DNA of 64,000 nt from an uncultured Opitutia bacterium (GTDB taxonomy: Bacteria > Verrucomicrobiota > Verrucomicrobiia > Opitutales > Opitutaceae): NCBI GenBank assembly GCA_903902745.1, contig CAIUWA010000014.1:62001-126000 (forward strand), written 5' to 3'. Position numbers and translations under genes: made by a program. The notes under the pieces were generated by a model. It had not been told where the DNA came from. It did not search any database and worked only from the letters and a program-made list of their open reading frames with translations. Below are positions 56,165-64,000 of the stretch, one piece after another. The stretch's first letter is position 1, and each line of letters starts with the position of its first letter.

Positions 56165-56826
56165 AGGACCGGAAGAAAGCCAGGACCAGTGCCGTTGTTT
56201 TCGACCTGGATGGCACGCTGATCGACAGTCTGCCGCTGGTGTTGCGGGCGTTCTCGCATGCGCTGGAGCCGTTCGGCCCGCGGCCGACGATGGAAATCTT
56301 CGCGAAGCTGGGCGGCCCGCCCCAGCGGATTTTCCACAACCTGCTTAACGGAGCCGAGCATGTGCCGGCCGCGATCAAGCGGCTGGAGGCGTTCAATCGC
56401 GACAACGACCACCTGATCAAGCCGTTTACCGGCGCCGGCGTGATGCTGGCGCAGTTGAAGGAACGCGGGGCGCAACTCGCCGTCTGGACGGGGCGCGATC
56501 GCGAGACCACGGACATCCTGCTACGCGAGCACGGGATGACGGATTTTTTTAACACGGTGATGTGCGGCGACGACCTGCCGACGCACAAGCCGGACCCGCA
56601 GGGCCTGCGCGAAATCCTCGGCCGGCTCGGTGTGGCCGCACCCGAGGCGCTCATGGTGGGTGATGCCGACGTGGATGTCCTCGGAGGCGCGGCTTGCAGC
56701 GTCGACACCGTGCTGATCCGCCATGCGCGCGAAGTGCACCAGGAAGTCAGCGCGAAGGCCTGGCGCACGGTGACATCGCCGTTTGAGGCCTACGAGCTGG
56801 CGCTCGGGCGGGTCGGGGCGAAGTAA
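56161..56826 (+). CDS. HAD-superfamily phosphatase, phosphoglycolate phosphatase-like
   Basis: A 221-residue haloacid-dehalogenase hydrolase. Motif I is FDLDGTLIDS near residue 12, motif II the Thr in VWTGRDRET, motif III the Lys of PTHKPDPQG and motif IV MVGDADVDV. This matches phosphoglycolate phosphatase/PpaX-like enzymes, with a cap of helical type. GTG 56161 overlaps the previous stop, giving translational coupling. The natural phosphate ester is unknown. Confidence 0.88.
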   Translation: MKDRKKARTSAVVFDLDGTLIDSLPLVLRAFSHALEPFGPRPTMEIFAKLGGPPQRIFHNLLNGAEHVPAAIKRLEAFNRDNDHLIKPFTGAGVMLAQLKERGAQLAVWTGRDRETTDILLREHGMTDFFNTVMCGDDLPTHKPDPQGLREILGRLGVAAPEALMVGDADVDVLGGAACSVDTVLIRHAREVHQEVSAKAWRTVTSPFEAYELALGRVGAK

Positions 56827-56829
56827 GCG

Positions 56830-56906
56830 TGGTAGGGCTCGACCTTGGTCGATGCCTCTCCGTCATGGATACGCGGCCGCGGCGCGGACCAAGGTCCGGC
56901 CCTACA
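56830..56906. repeat. family C inverted repeat, unit C6
   Basis: TGGTAGGGCTCGACCTTGGT at the left and GGACCAAGGTCCGGCCCTAC at the right. The spacer is about 30 bases. Confidence 0.8.
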
Positions 56907-56939
56907 AATAAAAACATCGGGCGATTGGGATTAATTCCC

Positions 56940-58073
56940 TCACTTCCCCAGCGCCCGCTCAGTCGTGGCATCGAAGAGGTGCGCGTGGTCGAGGTCGAAG
57001 GTGACCTTGATCCGGTGGCCCGGTTCGAAACGGTCGGTGGGACGCACGCGTGCGATGAAGGACGTGGCCGCGGTATCCAGATAAAGATAAGTCTCGGCGC
57101 CCATCGGCTCGGAAATCTCGACCTTTACCTCGGCCGTGCGGGCTGGATCGGGTGAGGCGAGGGTAAGGGTATCTTGGATGTTTTCCGGCCGGATGCCCAG
57201 GACGATGGGCCGGTCAATGTGGCCGTCCGCTTGGGCGGAAAGCGCGTCGGTGAGTCCGAGGGTGAGCGTAGAGCCGCGCTCGTTGCCCTCGACAAAGGCG
57301 AGCTGGCTGCCGGCGCGGCGGATCGTGCCGCGGAAGAAATTCATCGGCGGGCTCCCGATGAAACCCGCGACGAAGAGGTTGACGGGGTGGTTGTAGAGCA
57401 CGAGCGGCTCGGCCACCTGCATGATGTCGCCGTCGCGCATCACGCAAATTCGGTCGCCCATGGTCATGGCCTCGACCTGGTCGTGCGTGACGTAGATCAT
57501 CGTGGCGCCGAGGCGGGCGTGGAGCTTGGAAATCTCGGTGCGGGTGGTGACGCGCATCTTCGCGTCGAGATTCGAGAGGGGTTCGTCGAACAGGAAGACC
57601 TTCGGCTTGCGTACGATGGCGCGGCCGACGGCCACGCGCTGGCGCTGGCCGCCGGAAAGAGCCTTCGGCCGCCGCTGAAGATAGTCACCGAGGCCCAGCA
57701 TGGCCGCGGCCTCGCGCACGCGGGCGTCGATTTCGGTCGCGGGCAATTTCCGCAATTTCAACCCGAAGGCCATGTTGTCGTAGACGGACATGTGCGGGTA
57801 GAGGGCGTAATTCTGGAAGACCATCGCGATGTCGCGGTCTTTCGGCAGCACCTCGTTCACCACGCGGCCGTCGATGGTGATCGTGCCCGTGGTGATTTCC
57901 TCCAGCCCGGCAATCATGCGCAGCGTCGTGGACTTGCCGCAGCCCGACGGCCCGACCAGCACCATGAACTCGCGGTCCTCGATGGTGAGATTGATGCCGT
58001 TGACCGCCTTCACCCCGGCCCCGCTTTTCTCGGGGTAGATCTTGACGAGGTGCTCGATGACGACTTTGGCCAT
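56940..58073 (-). CDS. ugpC: sugar ABC transporter ATP-binding protein, UgpC/MsmK type
   Basis: A 377-residue ATPase of a CUT1 sugar importer. Walker [10 protein letters not shown] (41-49), Q-loop [16 protein letters not shown], signature [15 protein letters not shown] near 138, Walker B VFLFDEP, and H-loop VTHDQVEAM are intact. A C-terminal TOBE/MOP domain (about 240-377) is typical of MsmK and UgpC, which can serve several transporters. No binding protein or permease genes are nearby, so it probably works with distant ones. ATG 58073 starts the family N terminus. Confidence 0.93.
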   Translation of the reverse strand: MAKVVIEHLVKIYPEKSGAGVKAVNGINLTIEDREFMVLVGPSGCGKSTTLRMIAGLEEITTGTITIDGRVVNEVLPKDRDIAMVFQNYALYPHMSVYDNMAFGLKLRKLPATEIDARVREAAAMLGLGDYLQRRPKALSGGQRQRVAVGRAIVRKPKVFLFDEPLSNLDAKMRVTTRTEISKLHARLGATMIYVTHDQVEAMTMGDRICVMRDGDIMQVAEPLVLYNHPVNLFVAGFIGSPPMNFFRGTIRRAGSQLAFVEGNERGSTLTLGLTDALSAQADGHIDRPIVLGIRPENIQDTLTLASPDPARTAEVKVEISEPMGAETYLYLDTAATSFIARVRPTDRFEPGHRIKVTFDLDHAHLFDATTERALGK

Positions 58074-58203
58074 GGATGGGAAGCGGGGAGGGAAGCCGCG
58101 GTGAAAATCAAGCAAGGGAAAGGTGAGTCAACGCCATACCCCAATTTTTCGTTGCTTGCGGGTCGTCGCGGGTGCCTGCTCACGCGGTTTCCTGCTTCCC
58201 GCC

Positions 58204-58548
58204 ATGCCCGTCAAAAAATCCCCCAGTTGGGCGCCGCTGACGTTTGACCTGACCCAGCCGCAAGCCGCCAAGATCGAGATGGCGCGCCGGACCCTCGGAT
58301 TTGGCACCCAGAGCGAAGTGGTGCGCGCGGCGATCGGGCAGTTTGATTTTTCCAGCTTTGAGGCCAAACGGCCCGTCGAGCGGCAGATCTCCGTCCGGCT
58401 CGCGCCGGAGCTGCGAGAAAAACTTCGGCAACATGCCCGGCGCAAGAACGTGAGCATCGGCGAGCTCCTGCGCGTGGCGCTTGAGCGGCTGGTCACGGCG
58501 AAGGCCGGGTCGCACAAGACGTCAGTTTCGTCCAAACGGAGAAAATAA
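58204..58548 (+). CDS. ribbon-helix-helix-like small protein
   Basis: A 114-residue basic protein with two helical repeats that look like tandem ribbon-helix-helix units: FDLTQPQAAKIEMARRTLGF then TQSEVVRAAIGQ, and ISVRLAPELREKLRQHARRK then NVSIGELLRVALERLV. DNA binding is probable. No toxin gene is adjacent, so I do not call it an antitoxin. ATG 58204 is the natural start. Confidence 0.72.
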   Translation: MPVKKSPSWAPLTFDLTQPQAAKIEMARRTLGFGTQSEVVRAAIGQFDFSSFEAKRPVERQISVRLAPELREKLRQHARRKNVSIGELLRVALERLVTAKAGSHKTSVSSKRRK

Positions 58549-58555
58549 GCGGATT

Positions 58556-58705
58556 GGTTTCGCGCGGAGGCGCAGGGGCGCAGAGCGGGGAAGCGGGCAT
58601 TTATCCGGAGAATACGAGATCGATCCCGGAGCAGGGAGATTGCCTTCATTGCCTCCTAGGTTGTGGCGGGCCGCCCTTCGCGGCTTTGCGCCTCTGCGCG
58701 AAACC
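58556..58705. repeat. family A inverted repeat, unit A9
   Basis: The left arm (58556-58585) reads GGTTTCGCGCGGAGGCGCAG then GGGCGCAGAG. The right arm (58678-58705) ends GCGCCTCTGCGCGAAACC. About 92 bases separate the arms. Confidence 0.85.
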
Positions 58706-58758
58706 ATGCCGGGCTTGCGTTTCCGTTTTCCGGCCCTTTTCGTTTTGGCCCTTTGTCC

Positions 58759-59952
58759 ATGAGCCAATCTCCTGCACCTCTCTCGTCCTGGGCCCGCCAG
58801 GTGGCGCCGTCGCCGACCCTGGCCGTTGATGCCAAAGCCAAGGCCCTGGCCGCCGCCGGGGAGGACGTCTGCGGCTTTGCCGCCGGCGAACCCGACTTCG
58901 ACACGCCCGAGCATATCAAGGCGGCCTGCATCGCCGCGCTGAAGGCCGGCAAGACCAAGTATGCGCCCACCCCCGGCATCGAGCCGCTGCGCGTGGCCAT
59001 TGCCGAGCGCTACCTGACGGACTACGGCCACAAGGTCGCGGCCGGGCAGGTCGTCGTTTCTCCGGGAGGCAAGTTTTCCTGCTACCTTGCGGTGATGGCG
59101 ACGTGTTCACCCGGCGATGAGGCCATCGTGCCCGCGCCGTTTTGGGTGAGCTACCCCGAGATGGTGAAGCTCGCCGGCGCCGTGCCGAAGCTCGTGCTCG
59201 CCGACGACCGCACCGGATTCAAGCTCACGCCCGCCCAGCTGGAGGCGGCGATCACGCCGCGCACGCGGCTTCTCATCCTCAACTCGCCCTCGAACCCGAC
59301 CGGCGCCGTGTACACGCGCGCCGAGCTCGCGGCCCTCGTTGCGGTCGCGGTGAAGCACAACCTCTACATCCTGTCGGACGAGATGTACGAGCATCTCATC
59401 TATGACGGCGCGAAGCCCACGTGCGTCGCCACGCTCAGCCCCGAGGCAGAGGCCCGCACGCTTATCATCGCGGGTTTTTCGAAGACCTATGCCATGACCG
59501 GCTGGCGCATCGGCACGCTGGTCGCACCGGCGCCCCTCGCCAAGGCCGTCTCGGAGCTGCAAAGCCAGATGTCGTCCAACGTCACGACCTTCGCCCAGTA
59601 CGGCGCGCTCGCGGCGCTCACGGAAAAGGAGAAGACCGCCGCCGCGCTTAAGGAGATGCTTGTCGCCTTCGACCGCCGCCGGAAATTCCTGCATGCCGGC
59701 CTCAACCAGATTCCCGGCATGAGCTGCCTGCTCGCCCAGGGCGCGTTCTACCTGTTTCCGAATATTTCCCGCTTTGGCCTGACCGACGTCGAGTTTTGCC
59801 ACCGCCTCCTGGAAACGGAAAAAGTCGCCGCGGTCCCGGGCAGTGCGTTTGGCGCCGAAGGTTACCTTCGTCTCAGCTATGCCACGAGCGACGAGATCAT
59901 CGCCAAGGGCCTCACCCGGCTGGCGAGGTTCTGCGCGACGCTGCGGAAATAA
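58759..59952 (+). CDS. aspC: aspartate aminotransferase (class I, PLP)
   Basis: A 397-residue fold-type I aminotransferase of the subgroup Ib (AspB/AspC of Thermus-type). PLP Lys242 lies in [12 protein letters not shown], Asn179 in [11 protein letters not shown], and Asp207/Tyr210 in LSDEMYEHL. The N-terminal [20 protein letters not shown] is characteristic of this subgroup. The aspartate/2-oxoglutarate reaction is likely. ATG 58759 is preferred, since the upstream frame (from 58663) is translated from the family A repeat. Confidence 0.92.
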   Translation: MSQSPAPLSSWARQVAPSPTLAVDAKAKALAAAGEDVCGFAAGEPDFDTPEHIKAACIAALKAGKTKYAPTPGIEPLRVAIAERYLTDYGHKVAAGQVVVSPGGKFSCYLAVMATCSPGDEAIVPAPFWVSYPEMVKLAGAVPKLVLADDRTGFKLTPAQLEAAITPRTRLLILNSPSNPTGAVYTRAELAALVAVAVKHNLYILSDEMYEHLIYDGAKPTCVATLSPEAEARTLIIAGFSKTYAMTGWRIGTLVAPAPLAKAVSELQSQMSSNVTTFAQYGALAALTEKEKTAAALKEMLVAFDRRRKFLHAGLNQIPGMSCLLAQGAFYLFPNISRFGLTDVEFCHRLLETEKVAAVPGSAFGAEGYLRLSYATSDEIIAKGLTRLARFCATLRK

Positions 59953-60067
59953 AGGCCGTCATTCCTGTTCCCTGATGGGACGGGACGCCGGGATGGCCGC
60001 CGCTACAACCAATGGAACCGGTGCTGCCGGTTCTTGAGTTGTCCGGCAATTTTCGGATGATTGCCGC

Positions 60068-60694
60068 ATGGACGCCGAGATTACGCCCACCCCCAATGGA
60101 CCGCTGCACGCCGAGCGGATCAAACTGCTTAAAAACGACCGGGGCGAAACCATCCTCGCCACCGACGAATCGGTCTACCTCTGCCGCTGCGGCGCGTCGA
60201 AGAACAAACCCTATTGCGACGGCTCGCACACGGCGGCCGGTTTTTCCGGCCAGCGGCTGCGGGCGGCCGACGGCAAGGCCGTGGAGTTTGCCGGCCGGGA
60301 AATCACCGTGGTCGATGACTTCAGCCTGTGCGCCCATGCGGGGGCCTGCGTGGAGGGCGCGGCGAAGACGTTTTTCACCAAGGGGCCCGGGGGGCGCGTG
60401 TCCCATCCTGACGCTTCGTCCGCCGGGCAGGTTATCGCCGCCATCCGCCAGTGTCCCTCGGGAGCGCTGCTCTACAAGCTGCAGGGAAAACTCGTCCAGG
60501 ATTATGCCGATCATACCGAGATCCGGGTCGAGAAAGACGGTCCGCTGCATGTGCAGCGCGCGAAGCTCAACGGCCCGGCCCGGCCGGCGACTGAAGACCA
60601 TTACACCCTCTGCCGCTGCGGGGCGTCGCTGAACAAGCCGTTCTGTGACGGCATGCACGCCAAGGTCAGGTTTCAGGACGGCTCCGGGACGTGA
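60068..60694 (+). CDS. CDGSH iron-sulfur domain protein, two CDGSH sites and a ferredoxin-like middle
   Basis: A 208-residue soluble protein with two CDGSH [2Fe-2S] sites, each three Cys and one His: C39, C41, C50, H54 and C182, C184, C193, H197. The middle segment (about 78-135) has C88, C94 and C129 in SLCAHAGACVEG and RQCPSGAL, resembling Fer4_19-type domains. It is 22 bases before a PepSY gene, suggesting joint transcription. A redox or iron-sulfur-transfer role is inferred. Confidence 0.85.
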   Translation: MDAEITPTPNGPLHAERIKLLKNDRGETILATDESVYLCRCGASKNKPYCDGSHTAAGFSGQRLRAADGKAVEFAGREITVVDDFSLCAHAGACVEGAAKTFFTKGPGGRVSHPDASSAGQVIAAIRQCPSGALLYKLQGKLVQDYADHTEIRVEKDGPLHVQRAKLNGPARPATEDHYTLCRCGASLNKPFCDGMHAKVRFQDGSGT

Positions 60695-60716
60695 CTGAAA
60701 CCAGCCCCGGCCGCTC

Positions 60717-61834
60717 GTGCGCAAGATTTCCCTGACTCTGCACCTGTGGCTTGGCTTGCTGGCCGCGGTCTTTCTTTTTGTCGAAGGGACCACCGGGGGA
60801 ATCATGGCCTGGGGTCCGGAGATTTTGCGGATGTTCAATCCGCCGGGGTCACGGACCGAAGCGCGGGTTTATCACCTGCCACCCGGCCCCGGGCCGCTTT
60901 CGTTGACCCGCCTGAGTGCAGTCCTGGAAGAAAAATATCCCGGTTTCCGGATCCGGACCATGCAGTTCTCCCCCGTGCCCGACCTGGCGTGGTCGGCGGA
61001 ACTCCAATCGCCGGCCTCGGCGGCACTGACGGTCTGGTTCAATCCCCGCACGGGCGAGACCCTGGCCGAGCAGCCCGAACCGGTTATTCACTTGGGCTGG
61101 CTGCAGCCACTCGTCCAGACCGCGAGTCACTTCCATGGCGACGCCGCGGCCGGCATCGCCCTTTTATCCTGGCCTGCTCGGGCTTGGTCCTGTGGTGGCC
61201 GCGGCGGATATTCGCGCTCCGGCGGCCGGTTTCATCTTCCGCCCGGACAAATTTCGAGCTGCACAATGCGATCGGATTCTATTCCTCGCTCTTCCTGTTG
61301 TTCTTTTCGTCGACCGCCATGGTCATGTCCGTGTTTTCGCGCCCGACCATGGCGATCATCAGTCGTCTCACCCATACCCCGGTCCGATCAGTCAGCGCGG
61401 CGAGGCGGCCGACCAGTTTCAGGTCGTCCCGTACGCCTCTGCCGGTGCGACTGGACCTCGACCAGGCGCTGCAAGTCGCCGCCCGGGTGTACCCGGGGGT
61501 CACCTTTACCGAGCTCCGGCGGTTGAACGATGGGAATGGAGCACTGGTGTTTTCCTACGAAGAGCGGAACTCCATGCCTCCCCGCACCAGCTCCATTCTA
61601 GTGGATCCGGTCACAGGCAGGGTGCAGGAGATGCAGGACACTGCGAATTTCACTCCGGCGGAAAAATTTGTCCGCGTAACGGTGCGTCAGGTTCACTCCG
61701 GCGAGATTCTGGGCCGGCCTTGGCGCTGGATCGCCGGTTTCTTCAGCTTCATGCTCGCTCTCCTTGCGGTGACGGGACCAGCCATCTGGTGGCTCCGCCG
61801 GAGCGCAAAGCGTGGACCGGAACAGCCCGCCTAG
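60717..61834 (+). pseudogene. frameshifted PepSY-associated TM protein
   Basis: A membrane protein split by one missing base. The first part (from GTG 60717) encodes ISLTLHLWLGLLAAVFLFVE and PVIHLGWLQPLVQTASHFHG. The family-like reading then jumps to another frame near 61162-61165, continuing LACSGLVLWWPRR, GFYSSLFLLFFSSTAMVMSV and FFSFMLALLAVTGPAIWWLR. Adding one T to the four-T run at 61162-61165 gives an unbroken protein of about 372 residues with a PepSY_TM layout. It may be a pseudogene, a sequencing error or a slippage site. Confidence 0.75.
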
Positions 61835-62121
61835 CCGACGGATCCGCCAACCGACGTCAGGGATGGTTCAAGGTGCACCATCGCGATCATGGTCTGGGAC
61901 AGGAATGGTTCGCTGCGGGCCCAATTCAAATCAGAGGAGCTTTCCTTGATCGCATCTTCGACTACCGCGCGGGGTGCCCCGGTGTGCCGTTCAATGCGGG
62001 AGAGCAATTCATCCAGCTGGGCGTCGAAGGATTCGAAATCGTCATCGGTGAGCACGGCCCACCTCCGCTTCAATGTTTCCTTGGTCAAGCTCCAGTCGCT
62101 TTTGATTTCGAGGGTCGTCAT
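61831..62121 (-). CDS. CsbD-like stress protein
   Basis: A 96-residue protein with the CsbD core: IKSDWSLTKETLKRRWAVLT, DDDFESFDAQLDELLSRIER and TGAPRAVVEDAIKE. CsbD proteins are small hydrophilic proteins often under stress sigma-factor control. The C-terminal 30 residues are extra. Its end overlaps the convergent PepSY gene by four bases. Confidence 0.7.
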   Translation of the reverse strand: MTTLEIKSDWSLTKETLKRRWAVLTDDDFESFDAQLDELLSRIERHTGAPRAVVEDAIKESSSDLNWARSEPFLSQTMIAMVHLEPSLTSVGGSVG

Positions 62122-62316
62122 GTTGATGCGTTAGCATAGGCGCTCCGCCGGCCCTTTGCTATGGGTGGTTCGCCTACCGCGGCGTGAGTGGACGGCAGTC
62201 GTGAACCCACGGCTGGTCATTCCCCATCGGAGCCGGCCCGGCTTGATTTGAATTGGGCGGCAACCTTTGGAACCACCGTCCGTCTGCCCAGATGTCAGCT
62301 CGTCACCCCTTTGCCC

Positions 62317-63678
62317 ATGATTACCCCAAAGCCGTTCCCAGCCTTGCGTGCCGCCGCCTTGTCCGCGGCGATTTTCATTTCGTCCGTGACCCTCGCCCGC
62401 GCGGAGGTCACGCCCATGGCGGTGTCAAAAGGGCAGGAGCCGCCAACTTCCTGGGTTGATCCCGACACGGGCCACCGGGTGGTCCGTCTCACGCGGGAGC
62501 CCGGCTCCGCGAGTTTCTATTTCACGGACAATGGCTATACGCCCGACGGCAAGCAGCTGGTTTATACGACGCCCGAGGGAATCTCGGTTCTGGTCCTGGC
62601 CACATTGCAGACCCGGCAGATCGTGCCCGGCCCGGTCCGCGCCATTGTGGTCGGACGGAAGACGCCGACGATATATTATACCAAGCCGACGAAGGATCCG
62701 CTGTATTCGGAGTTGTGGAGCACAAACGTGGACACGGGCGCGACCCGCAAGCTGGCGGAATTGCCGCGTCGCGGGAGCGTGGGGACGATCAATGCCGACG
62801 AGACGCAGGCGGCCGGGACTTACATCGAGGGAGATGCCACAGCTGGCGGCAATTATGACGGACAGACAGCAAAGCAGGCCGACGGGCCGGCCGCCAAGCA
62901 GGCCAACTCGCTCGAACAGCCGGCGAACAAGGTGCAGATGATGGCCGTCCGCCTGGCGGCGAAACTGCCGGTCACCATGTTCAAGGTGGACCTTGCCACG
63001 GGAAAATCGACCACGCTGCTGCAGAGCACGGACTGGCTCAACCACCTCCAGTTTTCACCGACCGACCCGACCCTGCTGATGTATTGTCACGAAGGGGTGA
63101 AGGTGCAGGTGGACCGGATCTGGACCATCCGCACTGATGGCACCAAGAACACGCTGGTGCACACCCGCAGCATCCAGATGGAAGGGGTGGGGCATGAGTG
63201 GTGGAGCCAGGATGGAAAAAACATCTGGTATGACATCAACATCGGCCGGCAAACCCACACGGACGGGGACAAGGATTATCCCACGTACACCCGCGCGCTG
63301 GTCGGATTTGTGGGCGGCTACAACGTGGAGACACAGGAGCGGATCTGGTACCACTACCAGCCGGAGGAGTGGTCCATCCATTTCAACACGAGTCCCGACG
63401 GGACCGTTTTCTGCGGGGACGGAGGCCGTTCGCCCAACTCGCACTGGCTATATCTGTTCCGTCCGGAACGGGTGCAGGATGAGAAGATGCTCGGCGATGA
63501 CCTGATCCGGCTGGGCGCCTTCCACGCCGAGCACTTGGTCAACATGGCCCATCACAACTACAAGCTCGAGCCCAACGTCACCTTCACGCCGGACGCCAAG
63601 TTCATTGTCTTCCGGTCAAACATGTTTGGCCCGACCTACGTCTTTGCCGTCGAGGTTGCCAAGGCGGCCGCGCGCTAG
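62317..63678 (+). CDS. secreted oligogalacturonate lyase-like (PL22-type) protein, paralogue 2
   Basis: A 453-residue beta-propeller protein with a signal peptide (about 1-26), close to the product at 18707-20029 over its full length (for example DPDTGHRVVRLTREPGSASF here and DPDTGHRVTRVTDEPGSASL there). The expected metal-site motifs are LLMYCHEG, GHEWWSQDG and WSIHFNTSPDG. Differences lie in a loop near 180-210 (QTAKQADGPAAKQANS), which is repetitive. ATG 62317 starts a clean signal peptide. It stands alone, about 42 kb from its paralogue. Confidence 0.82.
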   Translation: MITPKPFPALRAAALSAAIFISSVTLARAEVTPMAVSKGQEPPTSWVDPDTGHRVVRLTREPGSASFYFTDNGYTPDGKQLVYTTPEGISVLVLATLQTRQIVPGPVRAIVVGRKTPTIYYTKPTKDPLYSELWSTNVDTGATRKLAELPRRGSVGTINADETQAAGTYIEGDATAGGNYDGQTAKQADGPAAKQANSLEQPANKVQMMAVRLAAKLPVTMFKVDLATGKSTTLLQSTDWLNHLQFSPTDPTLLMYCHEGVKVQVDRIWTIRTDGTKNTLVHTRSIQMEGVGHEWWSQDGKNIWYDINIGRQTHTDGDKDYPTYTRALVGFVGGYNVETQERIWYHYQPEEWSIHFNTSPDGTVFCGDGGRSPNSHWLYLFRPERVQDEKMLGDDLIRLGAFHAEHLVNMAHHNYKLEPNVTFTPDAKFIVFRSNMFGPTYVFAVEVAKAAAR

Positions 63679-63747
63679 CCGGCTGCCGGGACGGATGTCG
63701 GTGAACACCCCATGGTGGCCGGCCGTGGTGGGTCGTATGCTACCGGC

Positions 63748-63891
63748 ATGAATCCATCCCTCCGGCACCTCGTGCCTCTCTTGCTCGCCACGGCGGTTTT
63801 AGTCCTCGTTGCCACCGGTTGCCAGACCTCCAAGGGCTTCGGCAAGGATATGGAGAACCTCGGTGACAAAATTCAGGACAAGGCAAAGTAA
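63748..63891 (+). CDS. entericidin-like small lipoprotein
   Basis: A 47-residue frame, MNPSLRHLVPLLLATAVLVL then VATGCQTSKGFGKD and ENLGDKIQDKAK. The hydrophobic signal followed by a lipobox (VATGC) and the short helical tail GFGKDMENLGDKIQ match EcnA/EcnB lipoproteins. Membrane-anchored after lipidation. ATG 63748 is the only sensible start. Confidence 0.85.
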   Translation: MNPSLRHLVPLLLATAVLVLVATGCQTSKGFGKDMENLGDKIQDKAK

Positions 63892-63916
63892 CCCGCGTCG
63901 CCGCTTCGCGCGGCCC

Positions 63917-64000
63917 TCACAGCGGGCGACTGTGCTCCTTTGGTTCCGCCAGAGGCGTGAAATCGCGTCCGCCGTTGCTCAGCGCCGTGACGCGGGTGAA
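63917..64000 (-). CDS. C-terminal end of an unidentified gene (cut by window edge)
   Basis: On the minus strand the frame is open from the window edge to TGA at 63919-63917. It encodes 27 residues (FTRVTALSNGGRDFTPLAEP then KEHSRPL). The composition looks like a protein end, but it is too short to identify. It is convergent with the entericidin-like gene. Confidence 0.45.
   Translation of the reverse strand, partial: FTRVTALSNGGRDFTPLAEPKEHSRPL

Noticed and set aside
58204-58548. Antitoxin of ribbon-helix-helix type
   Set aside because: No toxin-like gene follows; the next gene is aspC after a 210-base repeat-filled gap.
58663-58758. N-terminal extension of aspC
   Set aside because: The upstream codons are translated from a family A repeat arm ([11 protein letters not shown]), not from aminotransferase sequence.
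5783-59000. CRISPR array
   Set aside because: The repeats are inverted, imperfect, dispersed between genes and have no regular spacers; no cas genes are present.

Overview
The window is GC-rich, chromosomal, gene-dense bacterial DNA. Gene content suggests the phylum Verrucomicrobiota and most likely the family Opitutaceae. The grounds are an exosortase with a fused EpsI-type domain, secreted pectin and rhamnogalacturonan enzymes (GH28, GH78, CE12-like, PL22-like), FabV, and start codons preceded by C/T runs rather than Shine-Dalgarno sequences. This taxonomic call is inference. There is no rRNA, recognisable tRNA, insertion sequence, integrase, phage gene or CRISPR array.

Layout: 1-9.1 kb holds clpC with a terminator, a transglutaminase-like secreted protein, a LysR regulator divergent from leuC-leuD, and an ExbB-ExbD pair. 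9.3-17.1 kb holds an SDR, fabV, an ECF sigma/RskA-like anti-sigma operon, an exosortase operon (TPR membrane protein, exosortase-EpsI fusion, a 30-residue membrane peptide) and a YqeY-like gene. 17.2-20 kb has GH28 and PL22-like genes. 20.2-28.8 kb has a TMTC-like TPR membrane protein, a DTW-domain tRNA enzyme, an S4 protein, a PRMT-like methyltransferase, a hydrolase-membrane fusion, a DEAD-box helicase and another methyltransferase. 29-40.3 kb is a carbohydrate-use region (CE12-like esterase, GAF/HD-GYP protein, SDR, GH78, alpha/beta hydrolase, second GH28, cupin). 40.4-46.4 kb has NhaP, a transglutaminase, a VOC dioxygenase, ffh and a GxxExxY gene. 46.6-60 kb is mostly housekeeping: Lrp/aminotransferase pair, der, fmt, LysM protein, parB, secG, HAD, an ATP-binding ABC subunit, an RHH protein and aspC. 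60-64 kb has a CDGSH protein, a frameshifted PepSY protein, a CsbD-like protein, a second PL22-like gene, an entericidin-like lipoprotein and the end of an unknown gene.

The carbohydrate genes fit together: GH78 removes rhamnose, CE12 deacetylates rhamnogalacturonan, GH28 cleaves galacturonans and PL22-like enzymes act on oligogalacturonides. They are dispersed rather than arranged as a classical utilisation locus.

The most unusual feature is between the genes. At least six families of imperfect or perfect inverted repeats (called A to F here) fill most of the longer intergenic gaps. Their arms lie right next to start or stop codons, sometimes inside coding sequence, and one family is nested in another. 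A GxxExxY gene, whose product looks like a PD-(D/E)XK nuclease, is bracketed by family A units. This repeat system and its possible enzyme are my best candidate for something undescribed.
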